From Cytobacillus sp. S13-E01 (GTDB lineage Bacteria > Bacillota > Bacilli > Bacillales > Bacillaceae_L): a DNA stretch of 57,330 nt. Within the stretch, counting starts at the first letter, position 1, and each line of letters starts with the position of its first letter. The translations under genes and the position numbers were made by a program. Positions 7,871 to 16,365 of this stretch are shown one piece after another. The DNA lies in contig NZ_JARFVC010000024.1 of the NCBI RefSeq assembly GCF_029193815.1, positions 1 to 57,330 on the forward strand. The letters are read 5' to 3'. The notes below the pieces were generated by a model. It did not search any database. It was not told the origin of the DNA and saw nothing but the letters and a program-made list of their open reading frames with translations.

Positions 7871-8869
7871 ATGGGGAATTTGTTAGAAGTAAAGGACTTA
7901 CACGTTTCGTTTAAAACGTATGCTGGTGAAGTACAGGCGGTCAGGGGTGTATCTTTTTATGTGAAACCTGGTGAGGCTGTAGCAATTGTTGGTGAATCAG
8001 GTTGCGGTAAAAGTGTAACTGCGAAATCCATTATGCGTCTACTACCGGAACCTCAAGCAATCATTAAGGAGGGGTCTATTCATTTAAACAATAGTAATCT
8101 AGCTGAAAAAAGTGAAAGAGAAATGCAAAAAATACGTGGCAATGAAATAGGGATGATTTTTCAAGACCCAATGACTTCATTAAACCCCACGAGTCGCATT
8201 GGAGTGCAAATTACAGAAGGGCTTTTAAAACATAATAGTATGTCGCGAAAAGAGGCATATGGCACTGCGATCAATATGTTAGAGATGGTAGGCATACCGA
8301 ACCCTGAAAAACGTTATAATCAATACCCACATGAATTTTCGGGAGGAATGCGTCAGAGGGTAATGATAGCAATGGCGCTTGTTTGTCAACCCAACCTATT
8401 AATAGCAGATGAACCAACAACTGCATTGGATGTTACAATCCAAGCCCAGATTTTAAAACTAATGAAAGACCTTCAAGAAAAAACGGATACATCGATTATT
8501 TTAATTACACACGATCTTGGAGTAGTTGCAGAAATGTGTGACCGAGTTGTAATCATGTACGCAGGTCAAGTTGTTGAATCCGGTACCATAAATGAAATTT
8601 TCGCTAGTCCCAACCATCCCTATACAGAAGGTCTATTAAAATCGATGCCTCGAATAGATATGAGTAGGAATGAAAAGTTATCTCCAATTCCAGGTACTCC
8701 ACCAGATTTACTTGATCCTCCAAAGGGTTGTGCTTTCTATGCCCGTTGTGAGAAGGCTATGAAAGTATGTAAAGAGCATGCACCAACTCTTGAAAAAATC
8801 GGTAAAACTGCGCAAGCGGCTTGTTGGTTACACCACCCTTTAGCAAAGTCTGTACAAAAGAGTTCATAA
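7871..8869 (+). CDS. oppD: oligopeptide ABC transporter ATPase OppD
   Basis: A 332-residue cytoplasmic ATPase. Walker A is GESGCGKS (about 41-48), the Q-loop is in FQDPMTSLNP, the ABC signature FSGGMRQR (about 157), Walker B LLIADEPTTALD (about 180) and the H-loop LITHDLG. The C-terminal oligopeptide-binding extension (about 255-320) holds Cys residues in CAFYARCEKAMKVC and a further AACW, as in OppD proteins that bind an iron-sulfur cluster. It forms a heterodimer with OppF. Start ATG 7871 follows GGGAGGAC. Confidence 0.96.
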   Translation: MGNLLEVKDLHVSFKTYAGEVQAVRGVSFYVKPGEAVAIVGESGCGKSVTAKSIMRLLPEPQAIIKEGSIHLNNSNLAEKSEREMQKIRGNEIGMIFQDPMTSLNPTSRIGVQITEGLLKHNSMSRKEAYGTAINMLEMVGIPNPEKRYNQYPHEFSGGMRQRVMIAMALVCQPNLLIADEPTTALDVTIQAQILKLMKDLQEKTDTSIILITHDLGVVAEMCDRVVIMYAGQVVESGTINEIFASPNHPYTEGLLKSMPRIDMSRNEKLSPIPGTPPDLLDPPKGCAFYARCEKAMKVCKEHAPTLEKIGKTAQAACWLHHPLAKSVQKSS

Positions 8870-8881
8870 GGAGGGATTACG

Positions 8882-9865
8882 TTGTCGACTGAATCAACAA
8901 TAAATGAGAAGCCTTTGGTACAAATAAAAAATCTGAAAAAGTACTTTCACTCAAGTGGAGTCCCTTTAAAAGCTGTGGACAATATAAGCTTAGATATTTT
9001 ACGTGGAGAAACAGTTGGGTTAGTTGGTGAAAGTGGATGTGGGAAATCAACTGTAGGTAAAACAATTATCCGTTTGTTGGAACCATCAGATGGTGAAGTA
9101 ATCTTTGATGGGGAAAATATATATAAACTATCATCTTCAGCTATGAAGAGGCTTCGAAAGGATGTCCAAATTATTTTCCAAGACCCTTACGCATCTCTTA
9201 ATCCTAGAATGCAAATTGAGGATATTATTGCAGAACCGCTAGATATTCATCGTGTAGCTAAAGGGAAAAAACGTAAGGAACGTGTAGTCGAATTATTAGA
9301 ACTAGTTGGCCTAAATCCGGAACACGCAAACCGTTATCCTCATGAATTTAGTGGCGGGCAAAGGCAAAGGATTGGAATTGCAAGAGCGTTGGCGCTTAAT
9401 CCAAAGTTTATTGTTTGTGATGAACCAATATCTGCACTAGATGTTTCAATCCAAGCCCAAGTAGTCAATTTGTTAAAGGATTTGCAAGAGAAAATGGGAT
9501 TAACGTATTTATTTATTGCACATGATCTCTCGATGGTAAAATATATTTCTGATCGAGTATTAGTCATGTATCTAGGAAATATGGTTGAACTTGCAGATAG
9601 TGAAGAGGTGTATGAAGAACCACTACATCCATATACTCAAGCCTTATTGTCTGCTGTTCCAATTCCGGATCCGACCAAACACTCAGAGCGGATTATATTA
9701 GAAGGAGATGTTCCAAGTCCTATGAATCCCCCGAGTGGCTGTGTTTTTAGAACTCGTTGCCAGCACGCCATGGATATTTGTGCAAAAGAGACTCCAGGGT
9801 GGAAAGAAGTAAAACCTCGACATTTTACTGCATGCCATTTATATAATGAAACTACAAAAAATTGA
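8882..9865 (+). CDS. oppF: oligopeptide ABC transporter ATPase OppF
   Basis: A 327-residue partner ATPase of OppD. It starts with TTG 8882 preceded by AAGGAGGG. Walker [10 protein letters not shown] (about 52-60), the Q-loop [13 protein letters not shown], signature FSGGQRQR, Walker [13 protein letters not shown] and the H-loop LFIAHDLS are all intact. The C-terminal Cys-rich tail ([21 protein letters not shown]) matches OppF. It is the last gene of the operon. Confidence 0.96.
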   Translation: MSTESTINEKPLVQIKNLKKYFHSSGVPLKAVDNISLDILRGETVGLVGESGCGKSTVGKTIIRLLEPSDGEVIFDGENIYKLSSSAMKRLRKDVQIIFQDPYASLNPRMQIEDIIAEPLDIHRVAKGKKRKERVVELLELVGLNPEHANRYPHEFSGGQRQRIGIARALALNPKFIVCDEPISALDVSIQAQVVNLLKDLQEKMGLTYLFIAHDLSMVKYISDRVLVMYLGNMVELADSEEVYEEPLHPYTQALLSAVPIPDPTKHSERIILEGDVPSPMNPPSGCVFRTRCQHAMDICAKETPGWKEVKPRHFTACHLYNETTKN

Positions 9866-9888
9866 TCCGTTATGGGGTCGATTTTTTA
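9858..9888 (+). terminator. operon terminator after oppF
   Basis: AAAATTGATCC and GGGTCGATTTTTT form a stem with G-U pairs that begins in the last codons of oppF. From here to 10145 no gene or recognisable element was seen. Confidence 0.6.
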
Positions 9889-10145
9889 TTTATAAGTCGA
9901 TTCATATCTAAGAAAATGTCTCTTCACCATTATTTGTGAACATGGACGATATAATGAGTAGGAAAAGTCTCTTGTTTAACAACATCAAATTCTGGCAAAT
10001 CTAGTGAAATGGAAAAAAATTCCAGAATCTCCTGTAATGTTTGTTTTAGTCACTAACATTATTGCCAGGAATCTGTGAATGTTTTCCTTTTTTTAGTCAA
10101 ATCACAAAAAGTGGTGATGAATCAAGAAAATATACATAAAACATA

Positions 10146-10179
10146 AAAGAGCAGAGATAATGAAACATCTCTGCTCTTT
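10146..10179. terminator. bidirectional-type hairpin
   Basis: AAAGAGCAGAGAT pairs perfectly with ATCTCTGCTCTTT around AATGAAAC. T-rich flanks exist on both sides, so it could serve the minus-strand gene at 10250-10534 as well as the opp side. Confidence 0.75.
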
Positions 10180-10186
10180 GCTTATT

Positions 10187-10255
10187 GTAAGAAAGCATAA
10201 AAATTTTCACCTAGTTTTGGTGTCTAGTTGCGGTCTCCCTACGTTTCTCTTATTT
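10187..10255 (+). repeat. repeat A copy 3, degenerate short form
   Basis: GTAAGAAAGCATAAAAATTTTCACCTAGTTTTGGTGTCTAG is followed by a decayed core (TTGCGGTCTCCCTACG instead of CTCCGGGCGCCCTGCG) and TTTCTCTTATT. Its right end overlaps the last codons of the minus-strand gene that ends at 10250. It starts 8 bases after a hairpin terminator. Confidence 0.75.
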
Positions 10256-10534
10256 AGTAAAATGATTTTTGCAGTATGTAATGATCATCTCTTCTTCTTC
10301 TTGTTCAAGCTCAAAATCTAAATGTTGATTAGTTTCCTTCTCAATTAAATGGTACTGTGCAATGCGTTCACCCTTTTCGTCTGTGACGAGTATAGCTCTA
10401 ATAAAGATGCCTTTTTCAGAGTGTAACTCATCTTCAATCGGAACCTCTATATGTAATATAAATTCATAACGCTCACCAGTTAATAAACCCATAGGGTCCT
10501 CTAATTTTGAAATGGTATGACCAGTTATGTTCAT
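10250..10534 (-). CDS. DUF6509-type small protein
   Basis: A 94-residue acidic cytosolic protein without signal or membrane segments. The opening NITGHTISKLEDPMGLLTG followed by RYEFILHIEVPIEDELHSE resembles the Bacillus DUF6509 family as I recall it. The C-terminus has a run of glutamates (LEQEEEEMIITY). The ribosome site (AGAGAGG) is 13 bases before ATG, somewhat far. Its stop and last codons lie within the right end of a repeat A copy, so the C-terminus may have been modified by that element. Function unknown. Confidence 0.72.
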   Translation of the reverse strand: MNITGHTISKLEDPMGLLTGERYEFILHIEVPIEDELHSEKGIFIRAILVTDEKGERIAQYHLIEKETNQHLDFELEQEEEEMIITYCKNHFTK

Positions 10535-10741
10535 ATGTTAGTTTCATCCTCTCTTTTTAAATCCTCTCTTATTATATACATACAATGAGAATTATAAAAG
10601 GAATACATTAATGCTGCTATATAAAGTGGTATTGCTTCAGACTTAGAGACCTCGTTCATCAACTTACTTTCTTTTTTTAAATAATGGTATATAGTTTACA
10701 CATATTCATATGCCTATCCCAAGGGAAGAGTATAGAGCGAT

Positions 10742-10772
10742 AAAAAAGGACCGATTCGCTAGTCGGTCCTTA
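10742..10772 (-). terminator. Rho-independent terminator of the YjcZ-type gene
   Basis: On the minus strand AAGGACCGA pairs with TCGGTCCTT around a short loop, followed by TTTTT. Confidence 0.9.
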
Positions 10773-10794
10773 GTTAATTGTTAAAGCATATTAA

Positions 10795-10983
10795 TTATAC
10801 AAAGGCTGCTCCAACAATTATTAGTAAAATGAATAATACTACGATCAGAGCGAATGCTCCGCCTCCACCGACACCAGCGCCATAGCCACCGACACCAGCG
10901 CCATAGCCACCAACACCAGCGCCATAGCCACCAACACCAGCGCCATAGCCGCCATAATTACCAAATCCATATCCAAAACCCAT
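10795..10983 (-). CDS. YjcZ-family Gly-rich sporulation membrane peptide
   Basis: 62 residues. The N-terminal half is a Gly/Tyr repeat (four units of GGYGAGV), and the C-terminal half is a single hydrophobic segment (AFALIVVLFILLIIVGAAFV), the hallmark of YjcZ-type peptides that appear in spore-formers during sporulation. AAAGGAG lies 8 bases before ATG. The repeat is encoded by four 21-bp tandem units, so its length is likely variable between strains. Confidence 0.88.
   Translation of the reverse strand: MGFGYGFGNYGGYGAGVGGYGAGVGGYGAGVGGYGAGVGGGGAFALIVVLFILLIIVGAAFV
10865..10948 (-). repeat. four 21-bp tandem repeats within the YjcZ-type gene
   Basis: Four consecutive units, CCACC(G/A)ACACCAGCGCCATAG on the + strand, differ only by G/A at one position (two G units, then two A units). 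Each codes for seven residues. Confidence 0.95.
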
Positions 10984-11195
10984 AATAATTCTCCTTTCAT
11001 TTATAGGATTAATATAGCCTATTATGGAAAGAGTAGAATTGATTGTACTTATGCCTATTTTAATAAAAAAGTAATGTTGATAAGGAATTAGAAAATAATT
11101 CTTAAAGAATGCTCTAAATGGATATATATGCCCATACGTTAGAAGATTTACTTGAATAGGATATAAACGATTAACATGATAGGGGAGGTGTAGGG

Positions 11196-11441
11196 ATGTC
11201 CGGAAATAAAAAAGAAAAGGTAATTTATGTTGATAACTTAATCATTCATGCAAAAAACGTTGAAATTATTCATGATCGTATTGATGATCATATTGATGAT
11301 CGAAAAGAAGGCGACTTTTCAAGGAGAGATCCATGGGGGCTCTTTTGGGGAAAAAGAAAACAAATGGATGAAGTAAATGAGCAAGAAGGGGAAATACAAG
11401 ATATAGAAAAGCGTCATAATTTAGAGGACACGAGCAAATAA
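11196..11441 (+). CDS. hypothetical charged protein, 81 residues
   Basis: A clear ribosome site (GGGGAGGTG) precedes ATG 11196. The protein starts NKKEKVIYVDNLIIHAKNVEII, then an aspartate/histidine-rich stretch (HDRIDDHIDDRKEGD), RRDPWGLFWGKRK, and an acidic tail. There is no signal or membrane segment. A 15-bp direct repeat (TTGATGATCATATTGATGATC) encodes the IDDHIDD stretch. Stand-alone gene with a downstream hairpin. No function recognised. Confidence 0.75.
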   Translation: MSGNKKEKVIYVDNLIIHAKNVEIIHDRIDDHIDDRKEGDFSRRDPWGLFWGKRKQMDEVNEQEGEIQDIEKRHNLEDTSK

Positions 11442-11452
11442 GGTAAGGAATT

Positions 11453-11488
11453 TTACTCCTGTACTTCAATTTGAGAAGACAGGAGTCT
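11453..11488 (+). terminator. hairpin after the 81-residue gene
   Basis: ACTCCTGT and ACAGGAGT pair across a 17-base loop; only a weak T-rich tail follows, so function as a terminator is uncertain. Confidence 0.4.
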
Positions 11489-11528
11489 CCTAATTCGTTT
11501 GTCACTATAATATCTACTTAAAAAAATA

Positions 11529-11732
11529 TTGGGTGAACTGAAATTCAATTGCTTCGAGATTGTCCAGATATTTGCAAAATACTTAGCTGAAAATAATCAT
11601 TTAGCTATATCCGTTGCTCGATATTTTGCATATGTTTATGAATTATGTGGAAATACATGTGGACAGTTTCCAGATGCTAATCACAATAATGTGCTACAAA
11701 CATGCTTACACTGTACACAAGAATGTCGTTAG
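11529..11732 (+). CDS. possible Cys-rich small protein
   Basis: A frame of 67 codons from TTG 11529 without a recognisable ribosome site. The protein has six cysteines, five in the last 29 residues (ELCGNTCGQ, then TCLHCTQEC), resembling small four-helix metal-binding proteins with CxxC repeats, but the match is loose. The true start may be elsewhere or lost. It lies close to a metal-homeostasis island. Treat as tentative. Confidence 0.35.
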   Translation: MGELKFNCFEIVQIFAKYLAENNHLAISVARYFAYVYELCGNTCGQFPDANHNNVLQTCLHCTQECR

Positions 11733-12178
11733 CTGCAACACCGTTTACGTTCCTTAAGGTGGGCGGAAAACGCAACTACCTCCCTAAAATAATGCAGCAT
11801 AGGTTACAATTGAGGTAACATATGATAAATGATGCAAAAGATGCAAAATCTCAGGAAGGCATTCTTTTAATATGATTGGAATGTTTTTTGTTAATCTCTC
11901 GTCATTTTGGAGATACTATCTTGCTTTTGTTTGAATGATATTTTTATTATCCTTCGTTTTAGTTGGTAGTATTTTATTTGAACACGCTTTTTATTAACTT
12001 CTGATAAAGAAATTGTGGTTCTAATGGACGCGCCGATTGGTACTTTTAGCTTAGTTTCGATTTTTGAAATCCTTTTGGGAGGATTTCAAAAAGTTTCAAT
12101 GCTAGAATTTTGCATCTTTTTTTCTTAGTTTAGGAATTATAAATTATAAAAGTCTATCTACTTTTTATAGGATGATAA
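11733..12178. other. gene-free stretch with hairpin and repeat A fragment
   Basis: No credible gene is seen. It contains a perfect 12-bp hairpin (TTTTTGAAATCC / GGATTTCAAAAA, 12061-12092) and, at about 12019-12042, TTCTAATGGACGCGCCGATTGG, a decayed piece of the right half of repeat A. The motif GTTTAGGAATT at about 12130 matches the start of the second repeat A left-end type. Confidence 0.55.
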
Positions 12179-12239
12179 TTGACTAATCTATAGACATTTT
12201 GTAAAATTTATACAACAAACATGAACCCATATTCATAGA
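12179..12239 (+). promoter_or_regulatory. czrA promoter with ArsR-family operator
   Basis: TTGACT (12179-12184) and TAAAAT (12202-12207) are separated by 17 bases. Just downstream, ATGAACCCATATTCAT (12221-12236) has the TGAAC-N-ATATTCA form of CzrA/SmtB-type operators, so autoregulation is likely. Confidence 0.75.
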
Positions 12240-12261
12240 TTAGTTATTGTAGGAGGAAAAA

Positions 12262-12588
12262 ATGGGAGATGAAAAAAAGCTACCGTCAGACGTTACAGAT
12301 GAGTTAGATGAAGAAACATTGTTTATGGTGTCACAGACATTTAAAGCTCTTGGTGATCCAACAAGAATTAGAATTCTACACCTTTTATTCCAAAAGGAAC
12401 ATTCTGTAAATGAAATCGCTGAAAAATTAAGCCTTTTACAAACAACGGTTTCTCACCAATTACGATTTTTAAAAAACTTACGATTAGTGAAATATCGCCG
12501 TGAAGGAACGTCTTTGTATTATTCACATGATGATAACCATGTTATGAACATACTTGAACAAACAATTCATCACGCTAGACATCATTAG
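12262..12588 (+). CDS. czrA: zinc-responsive ArsR/SmtB-family repressor CzrA
   Basis: A 108-residue winged-helix repressor. The DNA-binding helices are in [36 protein letters not shown]. The C-terminal alpha-5 helix carries D-x-H, then H and H spaced +11 and +14 from the first His ([19 protein letters not shown]), exactly the CzrA/SmtB zinc/cobalt site. There is no alpha-3 CxCxxC site, so it is not a CadC/ArsR-type sensor. Family members release DNA when zinc binds. Expected targets in this window are czcD and cadA, both preceded by similar AT-rich palindromes. The ribosome site GTAGGAGG precedes ATG. Confidence 0.92.
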   Translation: MGDEKKLPSDVTDELDEETLFMVSQTFKALGDPTRIRILHLLFQKEHSVNEIAEKLSLLQTTVSHQLRFLKNLRLVKYRREGTSLYYSHDDNHVMNILEQTIHHARHH

Positions 12589-12812
12589 GATTTTAAATAA
12601 AGAGGTGCAAAAACCCTGCGCTTTTCTAATTTATTTTACTTCATAGTTAGAAGAACCTCACAATATTGGTATAAGGTTCAGTATTTAAAAACTAGAACAG
12701 AAATATTATAAACCAATTAACAAATTTCACGTACACCTGCGTATAATCTTGTTAGATTTTCGGCATTTGCCGATTTATTCGGCTTATGGGTTTTCCCAGA
12801 GCGTCATTATAT

Positions 12813-12849
12813 TCTTCCTCCTACTTTTGGTAGGAGGAATTTTCTTTTT
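12813..12849 (+). terminator. terminator-like hairpin between czrA and mntH
   Basis: TTCCTCCTAC and GTAGGAGGAA form a strong stem followed by TTTTCTTTTT. The 190 bases before it hold another small hairpin (CGGCATTTGCCG) but I could not match this leader to a known riboswitch. The repeat A right-end motif CCCTGCGCTTTTCTAAT occurs at 12613-12629. Nothing else was seen in 12589-13111. Confidence 0.75.
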
Positions 12850-13111
12850 ATATAAAAAAACAAAAAACAAACTAGAAAAAGAAATACAAAATTATCTAGG
12901 TTCAGCATAATTCCACGTTTGAACCATTTCGTTACTGATGAGGGTTTAACACCAAGAAATTGTACTTTTATAGCAGAAAGTCAGTATACCCCTTAGTGTC
13001 ATAGGGTAAATAATTTACTATAATACACTCTTCTATACAGGTGTAGGCATGAAGTCCCTCCAAATGTCTTTCTATCACTTATTATATTTTATAGAAAAAC
13101 TTAACTTATTG

Positions 13112-13155
13112 TTGCACATAATTGAGTGAGGGAATATAATTTGTCTAAGGGAAAC
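13112..13155 (+). promoter_or_regulatory. mntH promoter with MntR-like operator
   Basis: TTGCAC (13112-13117) and TATAAT (13135-13140) have ideal 17-bp spacing. TTTGTCTAAGGGAAAC (13140-13155) overlaps the start region and matches the B. subtilis MntR site TTTGCCTTAAGGAAAC, as I remember it, at 13 of 16 positions. This predicts repression by MntR when manganese is sufficient. Confidence 0.82.
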
Positions 13156-13211
13156 ATTTTTATATTAGACAAACACAATGTAGATTACTCTAAGTAACGA
13201 GGTGAATCAAA

Positions 13212-14489
13212 GTGACATCAAGTAAAATGAAACAAAAGGCATTGGCAAAGTCCGCGCAAGATGCTTTAAGTGGTCGGACACACGGATTCAGAAGAGTGCT
13301 ACCGTTTTTAGGTCCTGCTTTTATAGCAGCTGTAGCTTATATTGATCCCGGAAATTTCGCAACAAATATAGCATCGGGATCCCAATACGGATATTTGTTG
13401 CTTTGGGTTGTGTTATTCTCAAATTTGATGGCTGTGTTGATTCAATCCATGTCTGCAAAACTTGGTATTGCCACTGGAAAGAATTTACCAGAAGTAGCTC
13501 GAGAACAATTTCCGAAGCCTGTTTCCTTTGGGCTCTGGATTCAAGGTGAATTAGTAGTGATAGCGACGGATTTGGCAGAATTTATTGGTACGGCACTTGG
13601 ACTTTACTTACTTTTTGGTATTCCACTTTTTCCGTCAGCAATCATAGCAGCAATTGGATCTTTTGCTATTCTCGAATTACAAAGACGAGGAGTACGGTCT
13701 TTAGAGGCAGGAATTACTGGGCTTGTTTTCATTGTGGTTATTGCTTTTGGAATTCAGGTGTTTTTTGCAAACCCAGAAATGAGTCCACTTTTAACTGGCT
13801 TGTTTACGCCAAGGTTTGACGATGTGAACAGTGTGCTACTTGCTGCTGGAATACTTGGGGCAACGGTAATGCCACATGCTATTTATTTACATTCAGCACT
13901 TACGCAGCGACGGGTAATTGGTAGAAACGAAGAAGAACGCAAAAAGATATTCCGTTTTGAGTTTATTGATATTGTGATTGCAATGGTAATTGCAGGGGCT
14001 ATCAATGCAAGCATGTTAATAATAGCAGCATCAACGTTCTTTTATAATGGCTTAGTTGTAGAGGATTTAGGTGTAGCTTTTGAACAATTGGGGATCTTAA
14101 TTGGTCCTTTTGCAGCTATTTTATTCGGTATTGGCTTGCTTACCGCAGGATTAGCAAGTTCCACTGTCGGTACAATGTCAGGGGATATTATTATGCAAGG
14201 GTTTATAAGGAGAAGAATCCCAATATATTTAAGACGCCTTATAACCGTTACACCACCTCTTATAATTATTGCAATGGGTATTGATGCAACAAAAGCACTT
14301 GTAATGAGCCAAATCATTTTATCTTTTGGGATTGCATTTGCGTTAATTCCATTGGTTCTTTTTACAAGCAATCGGAAACTAATGGGTGGTCTAGTTAATA
14401 AGAAGATTACGACAATCATTGCATGGGGCATCTCTTTTGTTATCATTGCGTTAAATATATTTTTGCTATACCAGTACTTTTTAGGGTAG
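13212..14489 (+). CDS. mntH: Nramp-type manganese/divalent metal transporter MntH
   Basis: A 425-residue proton-coupled Mn2+ importer of the inner membrane with about 11 transmembrane helices. The two metal-site motifs are present: DPGNF in TM1 (AYIDPGNFATNIASGSQYG) and MPHAIYLHS in TM6. The N-terminus is longer than the E. coli protein and carries a basic cytosolic tail (KMKQKALAKSAQ). The start is GTG 13212 with GAGGTG 5 to 7 bases upstream. The MntR-like site in its promoter supports a role in manganese import rather than iron. A terminator follows. Confidence 0.95.
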   Translation: MTSSKMKQKALAKSAQDALSGRTHGFRRVLPFLGPAFIAAVAYIDPGNFATNIASGSQYGYLLLWVVLFSNLMAVLIQSMSAKLGIATGKNLPEVAREQFPKPVSFGLWIQGELVVIATDLAEFIGTALGLYLLFGIPLFPSAIIAAIGSFAILELQRRGVRSLEAGITGLVFIVVIAFGIQVFFANPEMSPLLTGLFTPRFDDVNSVLLAAGILGATVMPHAIYLHSALTQRRVIGRNEEERKKIFRFEFIDIVIAMVIAGAINASMLIIAASTFFYNGLVVEDLGVAFEQLGILIGPFAAILFGIGLLTAGLASSTVGTMSGDIIMQGFIRRRIPIYLRRLITVTPPLIIIAMGIDATKALVMSQIILSFGIAFALIPLVLFTSNRKLMGGLVNKKITTIIAWGISFVIIALNIFLLYQYFLG

Positions 14490-14493
14490 TGAT

Positions 14494-14534
14494 GAAAAAG
14501 TCGGCATAACCTTATGTTTTGCTGGCTTTTTAAT
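14494..14534 (+). terminator. terminator after mntH
   Basis: AAAAAGTCGGC pairs with GCTGGCTTTTT (G-U tolerant). The following 260 bases to the next gene hold only a short inverted repeat (AAATAAATCCGTCATTTATTT) and nothing else I can identify. Confidence 0.65.
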
Positions 14535-14798
14535 GGTATTAGAATTTATATGTGAAAGCATAAAATTTTGTGTCTAAATAAATCCGTCATTTATTTAATT
14601 AAGGTATAATTGGGGTAGGTATATTACAGTTTAGTTGATTTTACCAAAGGAAACTGCCCGATCGGCTTTATAATCTTCTCAAATCATCCTTCTGTTACCT
14701 TTGACATTTTGTAATTTTTATATCCATTTAGGTGTGCAATAATTCAAATGGGTAACAATTAGCATTAGTTATAATATTTTTGGTAGGAGGAAAAGGTA

Positions 14799-15815
14799 AT
14801 GAAACAGTTTTTTTTCATCATTGGTGTGCTAGTGATTACATTAGCTCTAACGGCATGCGGGCAGGATAACGAGGAAGATCTTGAAGACAAAAATATAGTA
14901 GATGAAACGGAAACAAAACCGGAAACCGGTCAAAGCTCCAAGACAGAGCAGGTACCGAAAAAGGATGGAGCCGTTGCATCTAACAGTTTTTTTGAACCGT
15001 TCGATGGTAAGATTGAACATATCCACGGACTTGGATATGCCGGAAATCAAAATGCCCCGTTTTTCGCTTCCCATGACGGTATAAAAGTATTTGAAGATGG
15101 CAAATGGTACAAAACAAAAGAAGAAAACAATGATTATATGGGATTTAATGCAACAAAAAATGGCTTTTATGCAAGTGGACACCCAGGAGAAGACTCAGAG
15201 CTCCCCAATCCATTTGGAATTAAAAGAAGCTTTGATAATGGTCAAACCCTTGAAAATCTTGCTCTTGAAGGAGAAACGGATTTTCATGCAATGGGGGTCG
15301 GTTTTGAAAAGAACGTTATATTTGTGATGAATCCGAACAGAAATTCCCTAATGGAAGCAAACAAATTCTATGTTAGTGAAGATGAAGCAAAAACTTGGAA
15401 AGAGATAAGTGCGCAAGGGCTGGAGCAGGAAATAATTAGCATTGCTGTCCATCCAAATAATCCAGATATCCTCGCGGCAGCTGGAAAGGAAGGTATCTAC
15501 CTGTCAGAGGATAAGGGAAAGAACTTTGAATTAATCACAAAGGGTATGCAGGGAACGGCTATATTTTTTACTGAAAATGCCCTTTGGTATGGCGCTTATA
15601 ATGGAACACCTCTATTAGTGGAGCGTTCACTGTCAGATGGATCTGAGAAAAACAGGAAGCTGCCCGACATGAAACAGGATGCCGTCCTTTATTTGGCTGA
15701 AAATCCTCAAAATGATAATGAAATAACCTTTGTTACATTTAACGGAAGCGTATACCAAACTACTGATGGGACAGCCTCATGGAAAACATTGGTTGAAGAA
15801 GGGAATCTAAAATAA
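14799..15815 (+). CDS. F510_1955-type beta-propeller lipoprotein
   Basis: A 338-residue secreted lipoprotein. Signal peptide with lipobox LTAC (Cys about residue 20), then an acidic/Thr linker (about 22-60). The rest looks like a BNR/sortilin-type propeller: repeated S-x-D-x-G-x-x-[FW] blades such as KRSFDNGQTLENL, YVSEDEAKTWKEI, YLSEDKGKNFELI and YQTTDGTASWKTL, with IHGLGY at the start of the domain. This fits the family annotated as F510_1955 glycosylhydrolase, although no sugar-active site is visible and the enzyme label is unproven. It lies between metal transporters and may have an extracytoplasmic metal-stress role (inference). RBS TAGGAGG. Confidence 0.83.
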   Translation: MKQFFFIIGVLVITLALTACGQDNEEDLEDKNIVDETETKPETGQSSKTEQVPKKDGAVASNSFFEPFDGKIEHIHGLGYAGNQNAPFFASHDGIKVFEDGKWYKTKEENNDYMGFNATKNGFYASGHPGEDSELPNPFGIKRSFDNGQTLENLALEGETDFHAMGVGFEKNVIFVMNPNRNSLMEANKFYVSEDEAKTWKEISAQGLEQEIISIAVHPNNPDILAAAGKEGIYLSEDKGKNFELITKGMQGTAIFFTENALWYGAYNGTPLLVERSLSDGSEKNRKLPDMKQDAVLYLAENPQNDNEITFVTFNGSVYQTTDGTASWKTLVEEGNLK

Positions 15816-15888
15816 TCCTGAGTTCTTTAATAGGTAAATGGTTGCGGGGCGTAAGGATATTATGCGGCCAGCTGAACTTTCCTGGAGG

Positions 15889-15921
15889 AAACCTGACCTG
15901 TTCAAATTGGCGGGTCTGGTT
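15889..15921 (+). terminator. terminator after the propeller lipoprotein
   Basis: AAACCTGACCTG and CGGGTCTGGTTT pair with one mismatch around a 10-base loop and are followed by a long T run. Confidence 0.82.
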
Positions 15922-15978
15922 TTTTTTTCCTGTTTTAATATAATGGACTGCTAAGAAGAAGCGTTGCGGTGGTGAATT

Positions 15979-16215
15979 ATGGATAAAAGTGAAAAACAAG
16001 ATATGAACTAGCCTGATAAGCAAGAAAATTCATTAGACGAACAAATGTTGTTATTTTGGATCACAAAACTTTAAAGACTTATTAGACGCAACAAGAGTTA
16101 GATTCCATCATTTACTGTCTCAAAAACAAAAATTCTGAAATCGCTGAGAATCTGCATCTACTGAAATCTAACGTTTCTCATCGATTTACGATTTCTAAAA
16201 AAATTTTATTAATAG
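15979..16215 (+). pseudogene. decayed czrA-like ArsR-family regulator
   Basis: From ATG 15979 the reading frame breaks repeatedly (an early TAG at about 16009, then shifts). Pieces in different frames align with CzrA: ENSLDEQ (like DELDEET), LLDATRVRF.HLL (like [13 protein letters not shown]), SEIAENLHLLKSNVSH (like [16 protein letters not shown]) and a final TISKK (like RFLKN). The metal-binding alpha-5 helix is gone. This is a dead paralogue of the intact czrA at 12262, directly in front of czcD, where a regulator would be expected. Confidence 0.8.
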
Positions 16216-16247
16216 AGAGTAGCTGCTTTAGTAGCTTCTTTTTTTGT
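16214..16247 (+). terminator. terminator after the czrA remnant
   Basis: GAGTAGCTGC and GTAGCTTC form an imperfect stem followed by TTTTTTT; probably the surviving terminator of the dead regulator gene. Confidence 0.6.
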
Positions 16248-16313
16248 ATTAATTTTAGGTGGTGGAGCATCTGATATTTGTAATTGGACAAAAATATATA
16301 CCGTGCATACGTT

Positions 16314-16331
16314 TGTATATGAATATATAAC
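16314..16331 (+). promoter_or_regulatory. candidate CzrA operator before czcD
   Basis: GTATATGAATATATAA has the ATATGAATATAT half-sites common to ArsR/SmtB-family operators and lies about 35 bases before the czcD start. The assignment to CzrA is inference. Confidence 0.55.
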
Positions 16332-16365
16332 TGTGTAAACAATATGGACATAAGGAGGGATTAGT

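Noticed and set aside
12720-12850. Possible riboswitch upstream of mntH (CGTATAAT motif, hairpin and terminator)
   Set aside because: The purine riboswitch core and the Mn (yybP-ykoY) core motifs are not present, and a complete promoter for mntH lies downstream of it.
14042-14446. 134-codon minus-strand frame within mntH
   Set aside because: A shadow of the Nramp coding frame; no start signal.
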